Of a stretch of 64,000 bases of DNA, positions 1 through 7,990 are shown piece by piece. Each line of letters begins with the position of its first letter. Within the stretch, counting starts at the first letter, position 1. Position numbers and translations under genes: made by a program. The stretch is from positions 1,839,533 through 1,903,532 of the forward strand of contig NZ_BAABGX010000002.1 of the NCBI RefSeq assembly GCF_039541795.1. Reading direction: 5' to 3'. The DNA is from Nibribacter koreensis (GTDB lineage: Bacteria > Bacteroidota > Bacteroidia > Cytophagales > Hymenobacteraceae). The notes beneath the pieces were generated by a model that was not told the origin of the DNA, ran no database searches, and saw only the letters and a list, made by a program, of their open reading frames with translations.

Positions 1-1002
1 TAGACTCAGGCCAATAGATTCTTCAACCTCTTTCCTTAAACGGCTGGGCAAAGAAACCAGATAAAATTGCGCCATAATTTTTTGATGGCTCAAAACGTGC
101 TTGTAAGTCTTGTCAATAGGAGTAAAGGCAGGCAGTGGCGTATTTAAATCTTGTTCAAGCAAAGCATGCACCTGTTCAGGAGGCAGGCCAGGCGCCTCAG
201 ACTCTACCAGAAAGAAGTCATACAGGCCCATCCAGATGTCATTCTGGGTGCGCTTTTTCATGTAAACCTGGTTGCCTACCTGTAAGGCCGCATAATGAAA
301 GAAGCGTTGCCGGCTGCTCTTGGCTTTCTCTTTGACGGGCAGGGCGCTCACCAAACCGTTTAAGAACGCAAAGCAGGTTTGTTGCAAGGGGCAGAAGAGG
401 CAGTCTGGCGCAACAGGAGTGCACTGGATGGCCCCAAACTCCATGATGGACTGGTTGAACGTGTCAGGCTCGTCTGCCGGAATCAAAGAATTGGCCAGTG
501 CCTCAAAGACTTTTTTGCTGGCGGGCGCGGCAATGTTCTCATGCTTGCCAAAGACCCGTGACAGCACGCGGTACACGTTGCCGTCCAGGACCGCCACCGG
601 CTCTTTGTAGGCAAAGGACGCAATGGCCGCGGCGGTGTAACTTCCTACGCCCTTGAGCTTCAGCAACTCTTGGTAGGTGCCCGGAAAATGACCTCCAAAT
701 TCCTCTACTACCTGCTTGGCGGTAAAGTGCAGGTTTCTGGCCCTGGAATAATAGCCCAGTCCCTGCCAAAGGCGCAATACTTCGTCCTGCGGGGCGTTTG
801 CTAAGTCAGAGACCGTGGGGAATCTTTCTATGAACTTAAGGTAGTACGGCAGGCCCTGTTTTACCCGCGTTTGCTGTAAGATAATCTCTGACAGCCAGAT
901 AGCGTAAGGGTCACGGGTTTCGCGCCAAGGCAGCGGGCGTTGGTGCCGGTGGTACCATTGTATGAGCGCAGAACTAAAGAAAGAGGGGGTGGGAGCGGGC
1001 AT
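1..1002 (-). CDS. mutY: A/G-specific adenine DNA glycosylase MutY (3' end outside window)
   Basis: Base-excision repair enzyme that removes adenine mispaired with 8-oxoguanine. Reading the minus strand from the ATG at 1002 gives 334 open codons that run off the left edge without a stop, so the C-terminus is missing. The N-terminus has the WHRxxPLPWR-type start (residues about 17-27), SEIILQQTRV with the catalytic Glu, the helix-hairpin-helix GVGSYTAAAIASF, and LDGNVYRV with the catalytic Asp. An iron-sulphur loop of C-x6-C-x2-C-x5-C spacing (CTPVAPDCLFCPLQQTC) follows. The last part fits the NUDIX-like domain that reads 8-oxoG. It is divergent from the HU gene, an order common in Bacteroidota. 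Family assignment is firm. Confidence 0.95.
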   Translation of the reverse strand, partial: MPAPTPSFFSSALIQWYHRHQRPLPWRETRDPYAIWLSEIILQQTRVKQGLPYYLKFIERFPTVSDLANAPQDEVLRLWQGLGYYSRARNLHFTAKQVVEEFGGHFPGTYQELLKLKGVGSYTAAAIASFAYKEPVAVLDGNVYRVLSRVFGKHENIAAPASKKVFEALANSLIPADEPDTFNQSIMEFGAIQCTPVAPDCLFCPLQQTCFAFLNGLVSALPVKEKAKSSRQRFFHYAALQVGNQVYMKKRTQNDIWMGLYDFFLVESEAPGLPPEQVHALLEQDLNTPLPAFTPIDKTYKHVLSHQKIMAQFYLVSLPSRLRKEVEESIGLSL

Positions 1003-1073
1003 GTTTGGTCTTTAACGTGTTGGTTTGCTGGGGTTATACAAATAAAAACGCAGTTTATTTTTTAATTAAATGT

Positions 1074-1103
1074 TTTACTTTCCAAAAAGCCCGACTACCT
1101 TTG
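1074..1103 (+). promoter_or_regulatory. Bacteroidota-type promoter of the HU gene
   Basis: A -7 box TACCTTTG lies at 1096-1103, with a TTT (one mismatch to TTG) 19 nt upstream at 1074-1076. This is the spacing of the primary sigma factor consensus of Bacteroidota. Transcription should start near 1108, giving an untranslated leader of about 80 nt before the GTG at 1189. Confidence 0.6.
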
Positions 1104-1188
1104 CACCCCCGATTTCGGAGTGCTGCAGCGATGCAGACAAGTTGCAACAAACATATTCATCTTCACTCAATATTAACCGATTAAACAA

Positions 1189-1494
1189 GTGACTAAAGCA
1201 GAAGTTATATCAGAAATTGCGGACAAGACAGGGATTGAAAAATCTGATGTTACGGCAACCGTAGAGGCGTTCTTCAAAGTGGTTAAGGACTCTATGGCCG
1301 ATGGCAATAATATTTATGTGCGTGGCTTTGGAAGCTTTGTGAATAAGAAGCGCGCCAAGAAGGTAGCCCGTAACATCTCCAAGAACACGTCTATCATCAT
1401 TGATGAGCACTTTATCCCTAGCTTCAAACCGTCTAAGACCTTTGTAGCTAAGATCAAAAACAGCAAAAAGATCAAGGAAGCGGTTGTTTCCTAA
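1189..1494 (+). CDS. HU/IHF family DNA-binding protein
   Basis: A 101-residue nucleoid protein of the HU/IHF fold that bends DNA as a dimer. The start TKAEVISEIADKTGI and the arm region VRGFGSFVNKKRAKKVARN are typical of the family. The residues following the arm (FIPSFKPSKTFVAKIK) close the fold. The start codon is GTG at 1189; no ATG fits in front of the conserved N-terminus. The long leader and strong promoter suit an abundant protein. It may be a homodimer like HU; an IHF-like partner is not seen here. Confidence 0.95.
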   Translation: MTKAEVISEIADKTGIEKSDVTATVEAFFKVVKDSMADGNNIYVRGFGSFVNKKRAKKVARNISKNTSIIIDEHFIPSFKPSKTFVAKIKNSKKIKEAVVS

Positions 1495-1553
1495 GGTTTT
1501 AGTATCTTTGCACCCTTATTTGTCCGTGTTTTAATCTTTTCTTTTAAAGAATC

Positions 1554-2453
1554 ATGTCAAAAGGCCGTTTAGCGCTTATTCTTTCTGCCGTAGTGCTGGT
1601 GGTAGTGCTGGCGCTTTTGCCTAAGGTGATTATTAACAAAGATAAGAAAGGTACCTTTGCCGCTGACGGCACCGCCGCCCCTGTTGCGCAACAGGATCAT
1701 GACCCCAACCATGAGGGTCATGAAGACCACGCAGAAGAGGCACCAGCGGCTATGCCCGGCAATCCCCAAGAGGCTCATGCCGCTGCTACGCCCGCTCAGT
1801 TAAAAGAGCTGGCAGAGTTGCGCACCAAGTACAACGGGGAGAGCAACAACCTGGCAAAAGCCCAGCTGGCCACTCAGTTAGGCGAGAAGTTTGCCAAGAT
1901 CAGCAAGTATGACAGCGCCGGCTACTTTTATGAGCAGGCGGCTCTAGCCAGACCTGGTGAGAAAAGCTACCAGAAAGCGGCAGATCAGTATTTTGAGGCA
2001 TTCAGCTTTGCAGCTACGCAAGAAAGATCCCAGGCTCTGGGTCTTAAAGCGCGCGAGCTCTATGAGAAGGTGTTGAAAAACAACCCGTCTAACCTGGATG
2101 CCAAGACCAACACGGCCATGACCTACATTGCCAGTGACAACCCCATGAAAGGGGTGACATTGTTAAGAGAAGTCATTGCCACAGACCCTAAAAACGAAAA
2201 GGCACTCTTTAACCTGGGTGTGCTGTCTATGCAGTCTAATCAGTATGACAAGGCGGTAGAGCGTTTTAGAGAGCTGACCATGGTAAACCCTAGCCACATT
2301 GACGGCAACTTCTACCTGGGCGTGTCTTTAGCAGAGACCAAGCAGAAGGCAGAAGCCCAGAAGGCGTTTGCCAGGGTAAAGGAGTTAAGCAAAGACCCAG
2401 AGGTGCTGGCTTCTGTAGACAGTTATCTGCAGAAGATGAACAGCGCCCAGTAA
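1554..2453 (+). CDS. Membrane-anchored tetratricopeptide repeat protein
   Basis: A 299-residue protein with a short N-terminal membrane segment (about residues 6-24, rich in V and L) that looks like an uncleaved anchor. A linker rich in His, Asp and Glu follows (about residues 46-75, with HDPNHEGHEDH), then four to six TPR-type helical pairs (about 85-290), for example NNPSNLDAKTNTAMTYIAS and DPKNEKALFNLGVLSMQSN. TPR domains bind proteins; no catalytic motif is visible. The gene sits 59 bp downstream of the HU gene and ahead of the 29-residue peptide and RNase G, probably partly co-transcribed. The acidic, His-rich linker might bind metal, but that is only an inference. Confidence 0.85.
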   Translation: MSKGRLALILSAVVLVVVLALLPKVIINKDKKGTFAADGTAAPVAQQDHDPNHEGHEDHAEEAPAAMPGNPQEAHAAATPAQLKELAELRTKYNGESNNLAKAQLATQLGEKFAKISKYDSAGYFYEQAALARPGEKSYQKAADQYFEAFSFAATQERSQALGLKARELYEKVLKNNPSNLDAKTNTAMTYIASDNPMKGVTLLREVIATDPKNEKALFNLGVLSMQSNQYDKAVERFRELTMVNPSHIDGNFYLGVSLAETKQKAEAQKAFARVKELSKDPEVLASVDSYLQKMNSAQ

Positions 2454-2496
2454 CACTAGAGTTAAAATATTTTTCACTTATAAAAAGATCAAGACT

Positions 2497-2586
2497 ATGC
2501 CTTGCGGTAAAAAAAGAAAAAGACATAAGATTGCTACTCACAAGAGAAAGAAGCGTCTGCGCAAAAACAGACATAAGAAGAAATAA
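2497..2586 (+). CDS. 29-residue AURKAIP1/COX24-type ribosomal peptide (mS38/bS22-like)
   Basis: A very short, extremely basic peptide that begins MPCGKKRKRHK and ends KKRLRKNRHKKK, with 20 or more Lys, Arg and His in 29 residues. The RKKRLRKNRHK core resembles the AURKAIP1/COX24 domain (PF08213), found in mitochondrial ribosomal protein mS38 and in the small actinobacterial protein bS22. The ATG at 2497, the TAA at 2584 and the location just ahead of RNase G support a real gene. Binding to the small ribosomal subunit is inferred from the family. It is easily missed by gene finders because of its length. Confidence 0.8.
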   Translation: MPCGKKRKRHKIATHKRKKRLRKNRHKKK

Positions 2587-2605
2587 GGCATAGTCCTTTG
2601 ATCTT

Positions 2606-2646
2606 AAAAGCCCACATTGTCTACCATTAGGCAATGATGGGCTTTT
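2606..2646 (+). terminator. Intrinsic terminator after the 29-residue peptide gene
   Basis: AAAAGCCCAC...ATGGGCTTTT hairpin with a loop containing a second short inverted repeat (ATTG/CAAT), ending in a short T run 20 nt after the peptide stop. Confidence 0.6.
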
Positions 2647-2677
2647 GGTATATTCTTTCATCTAAGCATCTGACACA

Positions 2678-4285
2678 TTGAGTAACGAATTAATTATTAA
2701 TTCTACTCAAGATGGAGAACGAATAGCCCTTCTTCAGGATAAGCGACTGGTAGAGTATCACTTCGACAGGAATGATACCAACTACTCTGTTGGAGATATT
2801 TTTCTGGGAACCGTCAAAAAGGTAATGCCCGGTCTGAACGCTGCGTTCGTAGACATTGGGTACGCCAAAGACGCCTTCCTGCACTACCATGATTTGGGAG
2901 AGAACATCAAGACTCTCAACAAATTTGTGAAAGTGGTGCAGAACCAGAGAAACGCCAGCGCCAAACTGAACCAAGTTAAGTTTGAGCCTGAAATTGAAAA
3001 GCTGGGCAAGATGGCTGACGTCCTAAAAAAAGGACAGCAGATCTTGGTACAGATTGTCAAAGAGCCAATCTCCACCAAAGGACCGCGTCTCTCTTGTGAG
3101 ATTTCCCTTGCCGGGCGTTACCTGGTGCTGGTACCCTTCTCTAACACGGTAAGCGTGTCTAAGAAGATTGTCAGCAAAGAGGAACGCACCCGCCTGAAAC
3201 GCCTCATCACCTCCATTAAGCCGGAGAACTTTGGCGTCATCATCAGGACCGTGGCCGAAGGCCGGGAAGTAGCGGAACTGGACAAGGACCTGCGTGGCAT
3301 GGTTGCCACCTGGGAAGAAGGGATTAACACTTTGAAGACCGCCAAAGAGCGTGACAAAGTGATTGGGGAGCTAGGGCGCTCCTCCTCCATGTTGAGAGAC
3401 ATTTTGAATGAAAGTTTTGACAACATCGTGGTGGATGACGCCAAGTTGTATGACGAGATCAAAACTTACATTGAGACCATCGCCCCGGATAAGCTCAAGA
3501 TACTGAAGCACTATTCGGGCAAGGTGAAAACCTTTGAACACTTTAACATTGAAAAGCAGCTGAAATCCCTTTTTGGGAAGACAGTGAGCATACCAGGCGG
3601 CGGCTACCTTGTGATTGAACACACAGAGGCCCTGCACGTGGTAGATGTGAACAGCGGCAACAAATCCAACTCTGAGACAGACCAGGAAGCCACTGCGCTC
3701 AACGTGAATCTTACCGCGGCAAAAGAGGTAGCGCGTCAGTTGCGCCTCCGGGACCTGGGCGGAATCATTGTAGTAGACTTTATTGACATGAAGTCTGCCG
3801 AGAACCGGCAAAAAGTGCAGGATGTAGTGAAAGAAGAGATGAAAAAGGACCGCTCCAAATACACGGTGCTGCCCATCTCCAAATTCGGACTCATGCAGAT
3901 TACCCGCCAGCGCGTACGGCCTGAGCAAAACATTGTAACCGGTGAAGTCTGCCCAACCTGTCAAGGAAGCGGCAAGATCTCGGCCAGCATTCTAGTGACG
4001 GATGACATAGATCAGACCATTGAAGATCTGTTGACCCGCCAGAATCAGAAAAACATTACGCTGTACGTGCATCCGTTTATACACGCCTACTACACCAAGG
4101 GCCTTGTCTCTAAGCAGATGAAATGGTTCTTGAAGCACATGAAGTGGGTGACCGTAATGAAGGATACAGCGCTTGCCCTCACAGATTTTAAAGTGATGGA
4201 TGAGCACGGCGATGAGATTGAGCTAAAGTCGGCTTACTCAGAAGTGAACAGCTTACAAGACAGAGACGTGGTAGTAGAAGACTAG
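2678..4285 (+). CDS. rng: Ribonuclease G/E family endoribonuclease
   Basis: Single-strand endoribonuclease for rRNA maturation and mRNA decay. The protein has 535 residues, the length of RNase G rather than RNase E (no long C-terminal scaffold). An S1 RNA-binding domain spans about residues 35-125 (VGDIFLGTVKKVMPGLNAAFVDIG). The two metal-binding Asp residues lie in HVVDVNSGN (about 321) and GGIIVVDFIDM (about 364). The zinc-link motif CPTCQG is at about 424. The start is TTG at 2678, chosen because the family N-terminus (SNELIINS) begins there and no ATG precedes it. A bidirectional terminator and a P38 palindrome follow the stop. Confidence 0.95.
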   Translation: MSNELIINSTQDGERIALLQDKRLVEYHFDRNDTNYSVGDIFLGTVKKVMPGLNAAFVDIGYAKDAFLHYHDLGENIKTLNKFVKVVQNQRNASAKLNQVKFEPEIEKLGKMADVLKKGQQILVQIVKEPISTKGPRLSCEISLAGRYLVLVPFSNTVSVSKKIVSKEERTRLKRLITSIKPENFGVIIRTVAEGREVAELDKDLRGMVATWEEGINTLKTAKERDKVIGELGRSSSMLRDILNESFDNIVVDDAKLYDEIKTYIETIAPDKLKILKHYSGKVKTFEHFNIEKQLKSLFGKTVSIPGGGYLVIEHTEALHVVDVNSGNKSNSETDQEATALNVNLTAAKEVARQLRLRDLGGIIVVDFIDMKSAENRQKVQDVVKEEMKKDRSKYTVLPISKFGLMQITRQRVRPEQNIVTGEVCPTCQGSGKISASILVTDDIDQTIEDLLTRQNQKNITLYVHPFIHAYYTKGLVSKQMKWFLKHMKWVTVMKDTALALTDFKVMDEHGDEIELKSAYSEVNSLQDRDVVVED

Positions 4286-4307
4286 TCTTACCCACCATTC
4301 CTCTTAT

Positions 4308-4354
4308 AAAAGAAGAAGCCCCTGCCTCAACAGAGACAGGGGCTTCTTCTTTTA
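4308..4354. terminator. Bidirectional terminator between RNase G and an OMP gene
   Basis: Perfect 14-bp stem AGAAGAAGCCCCTG / CAGGGGCTTCTTCT with A and T runs on both flanks, in a convergent gap. Confidence 0.85.
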
Positions 4355-4364
4355 TGATCATATC

Positions 4365-4402
4365 CGTTTTTGGTCTGTTTTCTGGAAAACAGACCAAAAA
4401 CG
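4365..4402. repeat. P38 palindrome, copy 1
   Basis: Perfect: two 18-nt arms around a TG centre. Here GGTCTG/CAGACC replaces the family GGCCTG/CAGGCC, a paired change in both arms. It ends 4 nt from the OMP stop codon. Confidence 0.95.
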
Positions 4403-4406
4403 ATGC

Positions 4407-5105
4407 TTAGAACTTAATGCCTAAATCCAGGGAGAAGGAGTTGTTCTTTAACTCTACTTTGCTGTCACCAAACAGGTCTGCGTAGTAGGCGTCATCTGCA
4501 TCGGTTAGGCCACGGTGGTAGGTAATGCCGGCAAACAACTTGGTGCTTTCGCCAATCTTCTTCTCGGCGCCAATGCCAATTAGTACATCAATCTCAAAGG
4601 TGTTAAAGCGCTTGGTGTACTTGTCACCGTCTTCATCTACTTTCTTCTCATTCACCTTGGCGTTGAGCATGGTGTTCAAAGAAGTACCCGCCTGAAAATA
4701 GAAGCGCGTGTCTGTGGTGATCTCATTGGTAAACAGTTTTAAGGCCACCGGAATCTCCAGATACTGTAGGCTCAATTCATCCTTTCCCTTGATTGTCACT
4801 GTGCCATTAGAGGCAGGATCTGGGTAGGAATAGTCATAAGACACGTTTCCGCCTTTGATGTTGTAGGTCAAACCGCCAGAGACGGCGTAATTGGTGCCAA
4901 AGAAATAGTCAGCCACCACGCCAATGCCGAAGCCTGGTTTAGCGCCTTCGCCCTCAAATTTGTATTTGTCTTGTGCAGTGGTTCGGCTAAAGGCCAAAGA
5001 CGGAGATACCTTGACGCCAATTTCTACCTGAGCGTTGGCGTTATTAGAACTGAAAAACAGAGCCAAGGCAAAGGCAGTGGCCGTGATGCAACGAATCATC
5101 TTCAT
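4407..5105 (-). CDS. Outer-membrane beta-barrel protein (porin family)
   Basis: A 232-residue protein with a signal peptide (about residues 1-25, ending NANAQ) and alternating strands typical of the small Bacteroidota OMP family (outer membrane protein beta-barrel, PF13568-like): VEIGVKVSPSLAFS, FGIGVVADYFF, YAVSGGLTYNIKGG, LFAGITYHRGL and the terminal SFSLDLGIKF. The last residue is Phe, as expected for BAM-dependent insertion. It is probably an 8-10-strand barrel. Substrate and role are unknown. It is a more distant relative of the four tandem OMP genes at 35.7-38.8 kb. Confidence 0.85.
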   Translation of the reverse strand: MKMIRCITATAFALALFFSSNNANAQVEIGVKVSPSLAFSRTTAQDKYKFEGEGAKPGFGIGVVADYFFGTNYAVSGGLTYNIKGGNVSYDYSYPDPASNGTVTIKGKDELSLQYLEIPVALKLFTNEITTDTRFYFQAGTSLNTMLNAKVNEKKVDEDGDKYTKRFNTFEIDVLIGIGAEKKIGESTKLFAGITYHRGLTDADDAYYADLFGDSKVELKNNSFSLDLGIKF

Positions 5106-5172
5106 GGTATAAGAATAAGAAGGTATTGGTGAATGTTAAGTAAATTTGGCTTAAAGATAAAGAAGGAATACC

Positions 5173-6165
5173 ATGAAAGGACGTTTGCTGTTGTTTTTTA
5201 GTGCAGTGCTGTGGTTTGGCTGCCAGAAGAAAGGCTGTGACATACCCCAGGAGATTGCCAAGCTGCCGGTAAAGGTAGAGGTGGAGCAATTGGAGAAGCG
5301 CTTTTTCTCTATAAAGACCCTGCCGCAGATGCAGGCCTTTCTGCAGGAAGAGCCTTTGTTTGCTGACCGGTTCCTGCAACGCAAAGGGTATCCTTCAGAA
5401 GAGATGTTGGCCCAGGGCCTGTTGAAGCTAGCCACAGACACCAGCCTCACCAAGCTGGTGAAGCAGTCAGATGCGGCGTTTGGGGATTTGTCTGCCGTAG
5501 AGAAGGAGTTGGAAAAAGGCTTCAAGCACGTGAAACATTATTATCCAACGTTTTATGTGCCGCCGGTTAAATCCTTCATCTCTGGCTTGAACCGTGATTT
5601 ACTGGTCTCTGACAGCCTCATTGTGCTGGGACTGGACTTTTTCATAGGCAGAAAGGCCACCTACCGCCCCCAGGCGCCGCAGTACATTCTGGAGCGCTAT
5701 GAAAAGGAGAACCTGGCCCCGTCTGTCATGCTGTTAGTGTCCAATAAATTCAACAAGACAGACTTTGTGAACAGCACCATGCTAGAGGAGATGATTGACT
5801 ACGGCAAGTCTTATTACTTTGTAGAGCGCATGATGCCCTGCACGCCAGACTCCTTGATTATTGGCTACACCAGCCAGGCCATTGCCGATGTGCAACACAA
5901 CGAGGGCAAGGTATGGGCACACTTTATAGAAAAGTCCCTGCTGTATGAGTCCAGCCAGTTCACCATCAGGAAATACATTGGCGAGCGCCCTAACGTACCC
6001 GAGATTAGTCAGCGGTGCCCGGGCCGCGTGGGCGCTTGGGTAGGCTGGCAGATTGTGCGCAAGTACATGGCCAACAACCCAAACGTTACGGTACCCCAGT
6101 TGATGAATGAGAAAGATGCCCGCAAGATTCTGGACCAGTCTAAGTACAAGCCTCAGAAGAAGTAA
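5173..6165 (+). CDS. gldB: GldB-family lipoprotein
   Basis: A 330-residue protein with a lipoprotein signal (MKGRLLLFFSAVLWFGC, lipobox Cys at about 17). The body matches the GldB family: LIVLGLDFFIGRKATYRP..PQYI, MLEEMIDYGKSYYFVERMMP, NEGKVWAHFIEKSLLYES, IRKYIGERP, GRVGAWVGWQIVRKYM and the end KILDQSKYKP. GldB is essential for gliding in Flavobacterium johnsoniae and acts with the GldKLMN/type IX secretion apparatus in the envelope, but homologues also occur in non-gliding Bacteroidota. No other gld gene lies in the window, so gliding by this organism is not established. It is divergent from the OMP gene. Confidence 0.85.
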   Translation: MKGRLLLFFSAVLWFGCQKKGCDIPQEIAKLPVKVEVEQLEKRFFSIKTLPQMQAFLQEEPLFADRFLQRKGYPSEEMLAQGLLKLATDTSLTKLVKQSDAAFGDLSAVEKELEKGFKHVKHYYPTFYVPPVKSFISGLNRDLLVSDSLIVLGLDFFIGRKATYRPQAPQYILERYEKENLAPSVMLLVSNKFNKTDFVNSTMLEEMIDYGKSYYFVERMMPCTPDSLIIGYTSQAIADVQHNEGKVWAHFIEKSLLYESSQFTIRKYIGERPNVPEISQRCPGRVGAWVGWQIVRKYMANNPNVTVPQLMNEKDARKILDQSKYKPQKK

Positions 6166-6230
6166 GTTTTCTTAGACATAAGACGCAAGACAAAAGATTC
6201 AAGACAGACTAGTTGAGTAGGGAATTCGTT

Positions 6231-6267
6231 GTTTTTGGCCTGTTTTCTGAGAAATAGGCCAAAAACG
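6231..6267. repeat. P38 palindrome, copy 2
   Basis: Imperfect arms (centre TCTGAGA), 65 nt after the gldB stop. Confidence 0.85.
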
Positions 6268-6401
6268 ACTTAGAGCTCAAACCAAGCTTTGATTGGTTTG
6301 TCTGTTTTTAAGCGGTTCTTATGTTTGTCTCTATATTCTATGCTTACAACCGGCGCTAACCTATGCTGCCGATTCAGCTATATAATGTTGCATCCCTTGC
6401 C

Positions 6402-6425
6402 ATTGTTGGTGTTATCACCAACAAT
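6402..6425. repeat. P18 palindrome, perfect copy
   Basis: 10-bp arms ATTGTTGGTG/CACCAACAAT around TTAT. The core is shared with copies near 21.3, 26.9 and 41.3 kb. Confidence 0.85.
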
Positions 6426-6526
6426 CTAAGGACAGGTCTCAAGGCGTTATGAAACATGATATAGGGGGCACCTTTATGTGGATATTCTACATGGCGCTGG
6501 CTTTCTCAGGTATTCCAAATACAAAA

Positions 6527-6560
6527 TGCGTGCGGATACAAGCGGACGCCTGCGCCATGG
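6527..6560 (+). repeat. 33-bp interspersed repeat, copy A
   Basis: TGCGTGCGGA, then AAGCGGACGC and TGCGCCATGG. An inverted copy lies at 16557-16590. Confidence 0.8.
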
Positions 6561-6652
6561 CATTTGTATTTGAATAGTGTTTAAAGCACATTCGCATACC
6601 TTATGGCCGGGCTGAGCTAGGCCGCCTAAGTAACCAAAGTTTCCGCAACTCT

Positions 6653-6690
6653 CGTTTTTGGCCTGATTTTCAGAAAACAGGCCAAAAACG
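6653..6690. repeat. P38 palindrome, copy 3
   Basis: 38 nt, nearly perfect (centre ATTTTCAG), 14 nt before the glycosyltransferase start. Confidence 0.95.
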
Positions 6691-6704
6691 ATTTTCTAAC
6701 GCTT

Positions 6705-7910
6705 ATGCACATAGCGCTGTTTCATCAGTACCATCATAACCCAGACTGCCCGGCCACGTGCCGGCACTACACGTTCATGGCAGAGTTGGTGAAGCGGCAT
6801 AAGGTGACCTTGATTACGTCAAATGCCTGGGAAAGCAAGCGCTTGACGCATTTGCATCCTTGGGTGCCTAAGGGCGTGGAGCTGGTGTCGGTGCCCGTGC
6901 CTTACCACAATAGAATGGGCAAGGTGCAGCGCCTGCAGGCCTTCGGGAGTTTTGCCATGCATGCGTTAGTGAAAGGCCTTAGAATGCCTAAGCCAGATGT
7001 CATCTGGGGCGTGTCTACCCCCTTGACCACCGCCTGGGCCGCCAGCAAAGTAGCCAGTCTTAGAAAGGTGCCCTGGGTGTTTGAAGTGCAGGATTTATGG
7101 CCTTCCTTCCCCATAGAGATGGGCGCGGTGCCATCCAGGTTCCTGCAAAAACAGTTGTACCAGCTAGAAAAGAACCTGTACCGCTCCGCTGACCACATCA
7201 TACCACTGTCTAAGGGCATGGAAGAATATGTGCAGCAGCAGGGCATACCGCAGGAGAAGGTGACTACCCTAGTCAATGGAACCGAAGTGTCTTTGGGACG
7301 GGTCCCGGAAAATGACCAGGAACGCCTGCGCAAAGAACTGGGGCTAGAAGGCAAACAGGTAGTTCTGTACGCGGGTACGTATGGTCGGGCCAATGACATG
7401 CCCTTGCTGATAGAAGCCGCCCGCCGGTTGCAGCACAGATCAGATATTGCGTTTGTCTTTACCGGGCAAGGCTTTGATGAGCCGCTGCTGCAAAACGCCA
7501 GCCGTGCGTTGCCTAATATGCTTTTGCTTCCGCCGCTGCCCAGGCACCAGGTGTTTACCTTGTTTGCGCTGGCAGACGTGTCAGTGGTTTCCTTTATAGA
7601 CTTGCCGGTGCTAAACGCTAATTCGCCGGGCAAGTTGTTTGACAGCCTGGCGGCAGGCACCCCGGTTATTATTACCAATCCCGGCTGGACGAAGGAGTTG
7701 GTAGAAGCCCACCTTTGTGGGTGGTATGTACCTGCCCACGACAGCGCACAGTTGGCATCTACTTTAGAAACCAGGTTGGGTGCCCATGACACCTTGCAGC
7801 AAATGGGTCAAAATGCCAGACAAGTAGCGGTGACTCAATTTGATAGGCGGCACATGGTGCCTATTTTAGAATCTATCTTTGAGCGCGTGGTTTCTGCCCG
7901 TAAAAAGTAG
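6705..7910 (+). CDS. Glycosyltransferase, GT4 family (WbuB-like)
   Basis: A 401-residue GT-B glycosyltransferase that should transfer a sugar from an NDP-sugar, probably in cell-surface polysaccharide assembly. The acceptor domain is N-terminal (MHIALFHQYHHNPDCPATCRHYTF); DVIWGVSTPLTTAWAASK and FEVQDLWPSFPIEMG are typical of the WbuB/colanic-acid subgroup. The C-terminal Rossmann domain begins with VVLYAGTYGRANDMPLLIEA (about 225-245) and carries the nucleotide-sugar motif VLNANSPGKLFDSLAAGTPV with the Glu position replaced in part. No polysaccharide cluster surrounds it; it stands alone after a repeat-rich gap. The exact sugar cannot be read from the sequence. Confidence 0.85.
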   Translation: MHIALFHQYHHNPDCPATCRHYTFMAELVKRHKVTLITSNAWESKRLTHLHPWVPKGVELVSVPVPYHNRMGKVQRLQAFGSFAMHALVKGLRMPKPDVIWGVSTPLTTAWAASKVASLRKVPWVFEVQDLWPSFPIEMGAVPSRFLQKQLYQLEKNLYRSADHIIPLSKGMEEYVQQQGIPQEKVTTLVNGTEVSLGRVPENDQERLRKELGLEGKQVVLYAGTYGRANDMPLLIEAARRLQHRSDIAFVFTGQGFDEPLLQNASRALPNMLLLPPLPRHQVFTLFALADVSVVSFIDLPVLNANSPGKLFDSLAAGTPVIITNPGWTKELVEAHLCGWYVPAHDSAQLASTLETRLGAHDTLQQMGQNARQVAVTQFDRRHMVPILESIFERVVSARKK

Positions 7911-7990
7911 TCGCTCAAATTCTAATGAAAATTGTCTAGTTTAGGGTATAGAACTAATCCTAGCGCTTGATTCTCCCAGCCCGTACCTGT

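Larger units (their letters stand above)
6166..6704. other. Intergenic region with several repeat families
   Basis: 539 bp without a convincing gene. It holds two P38 palindromes at its ends (6231-6267, 6653-6690), a P18 palindrome (6402-6425), one copy of a 33-bp repeat (6527-6560) and a small AAACCAA/TTGGTTT inverted repeat near 6278-6298. Confidence 0.8.

Noticed and set aside
539..769. Open frames within mutY on either strand
   Set aside because: They are out of frame with the continuous mutY reading, which has all motifs of the family.
5173..6165. Evidence that the organism glides
   Set aside because: A GldB homologue alone is not enough; no other gld or spr gene was found and the family also occurs in non-gliding species.
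7967..7990. TTG start of the TPR-CHAT gene
   Set aside because: The ATG at 7991 directly precedes the signal-like segment; the eight codons before it add nothing.
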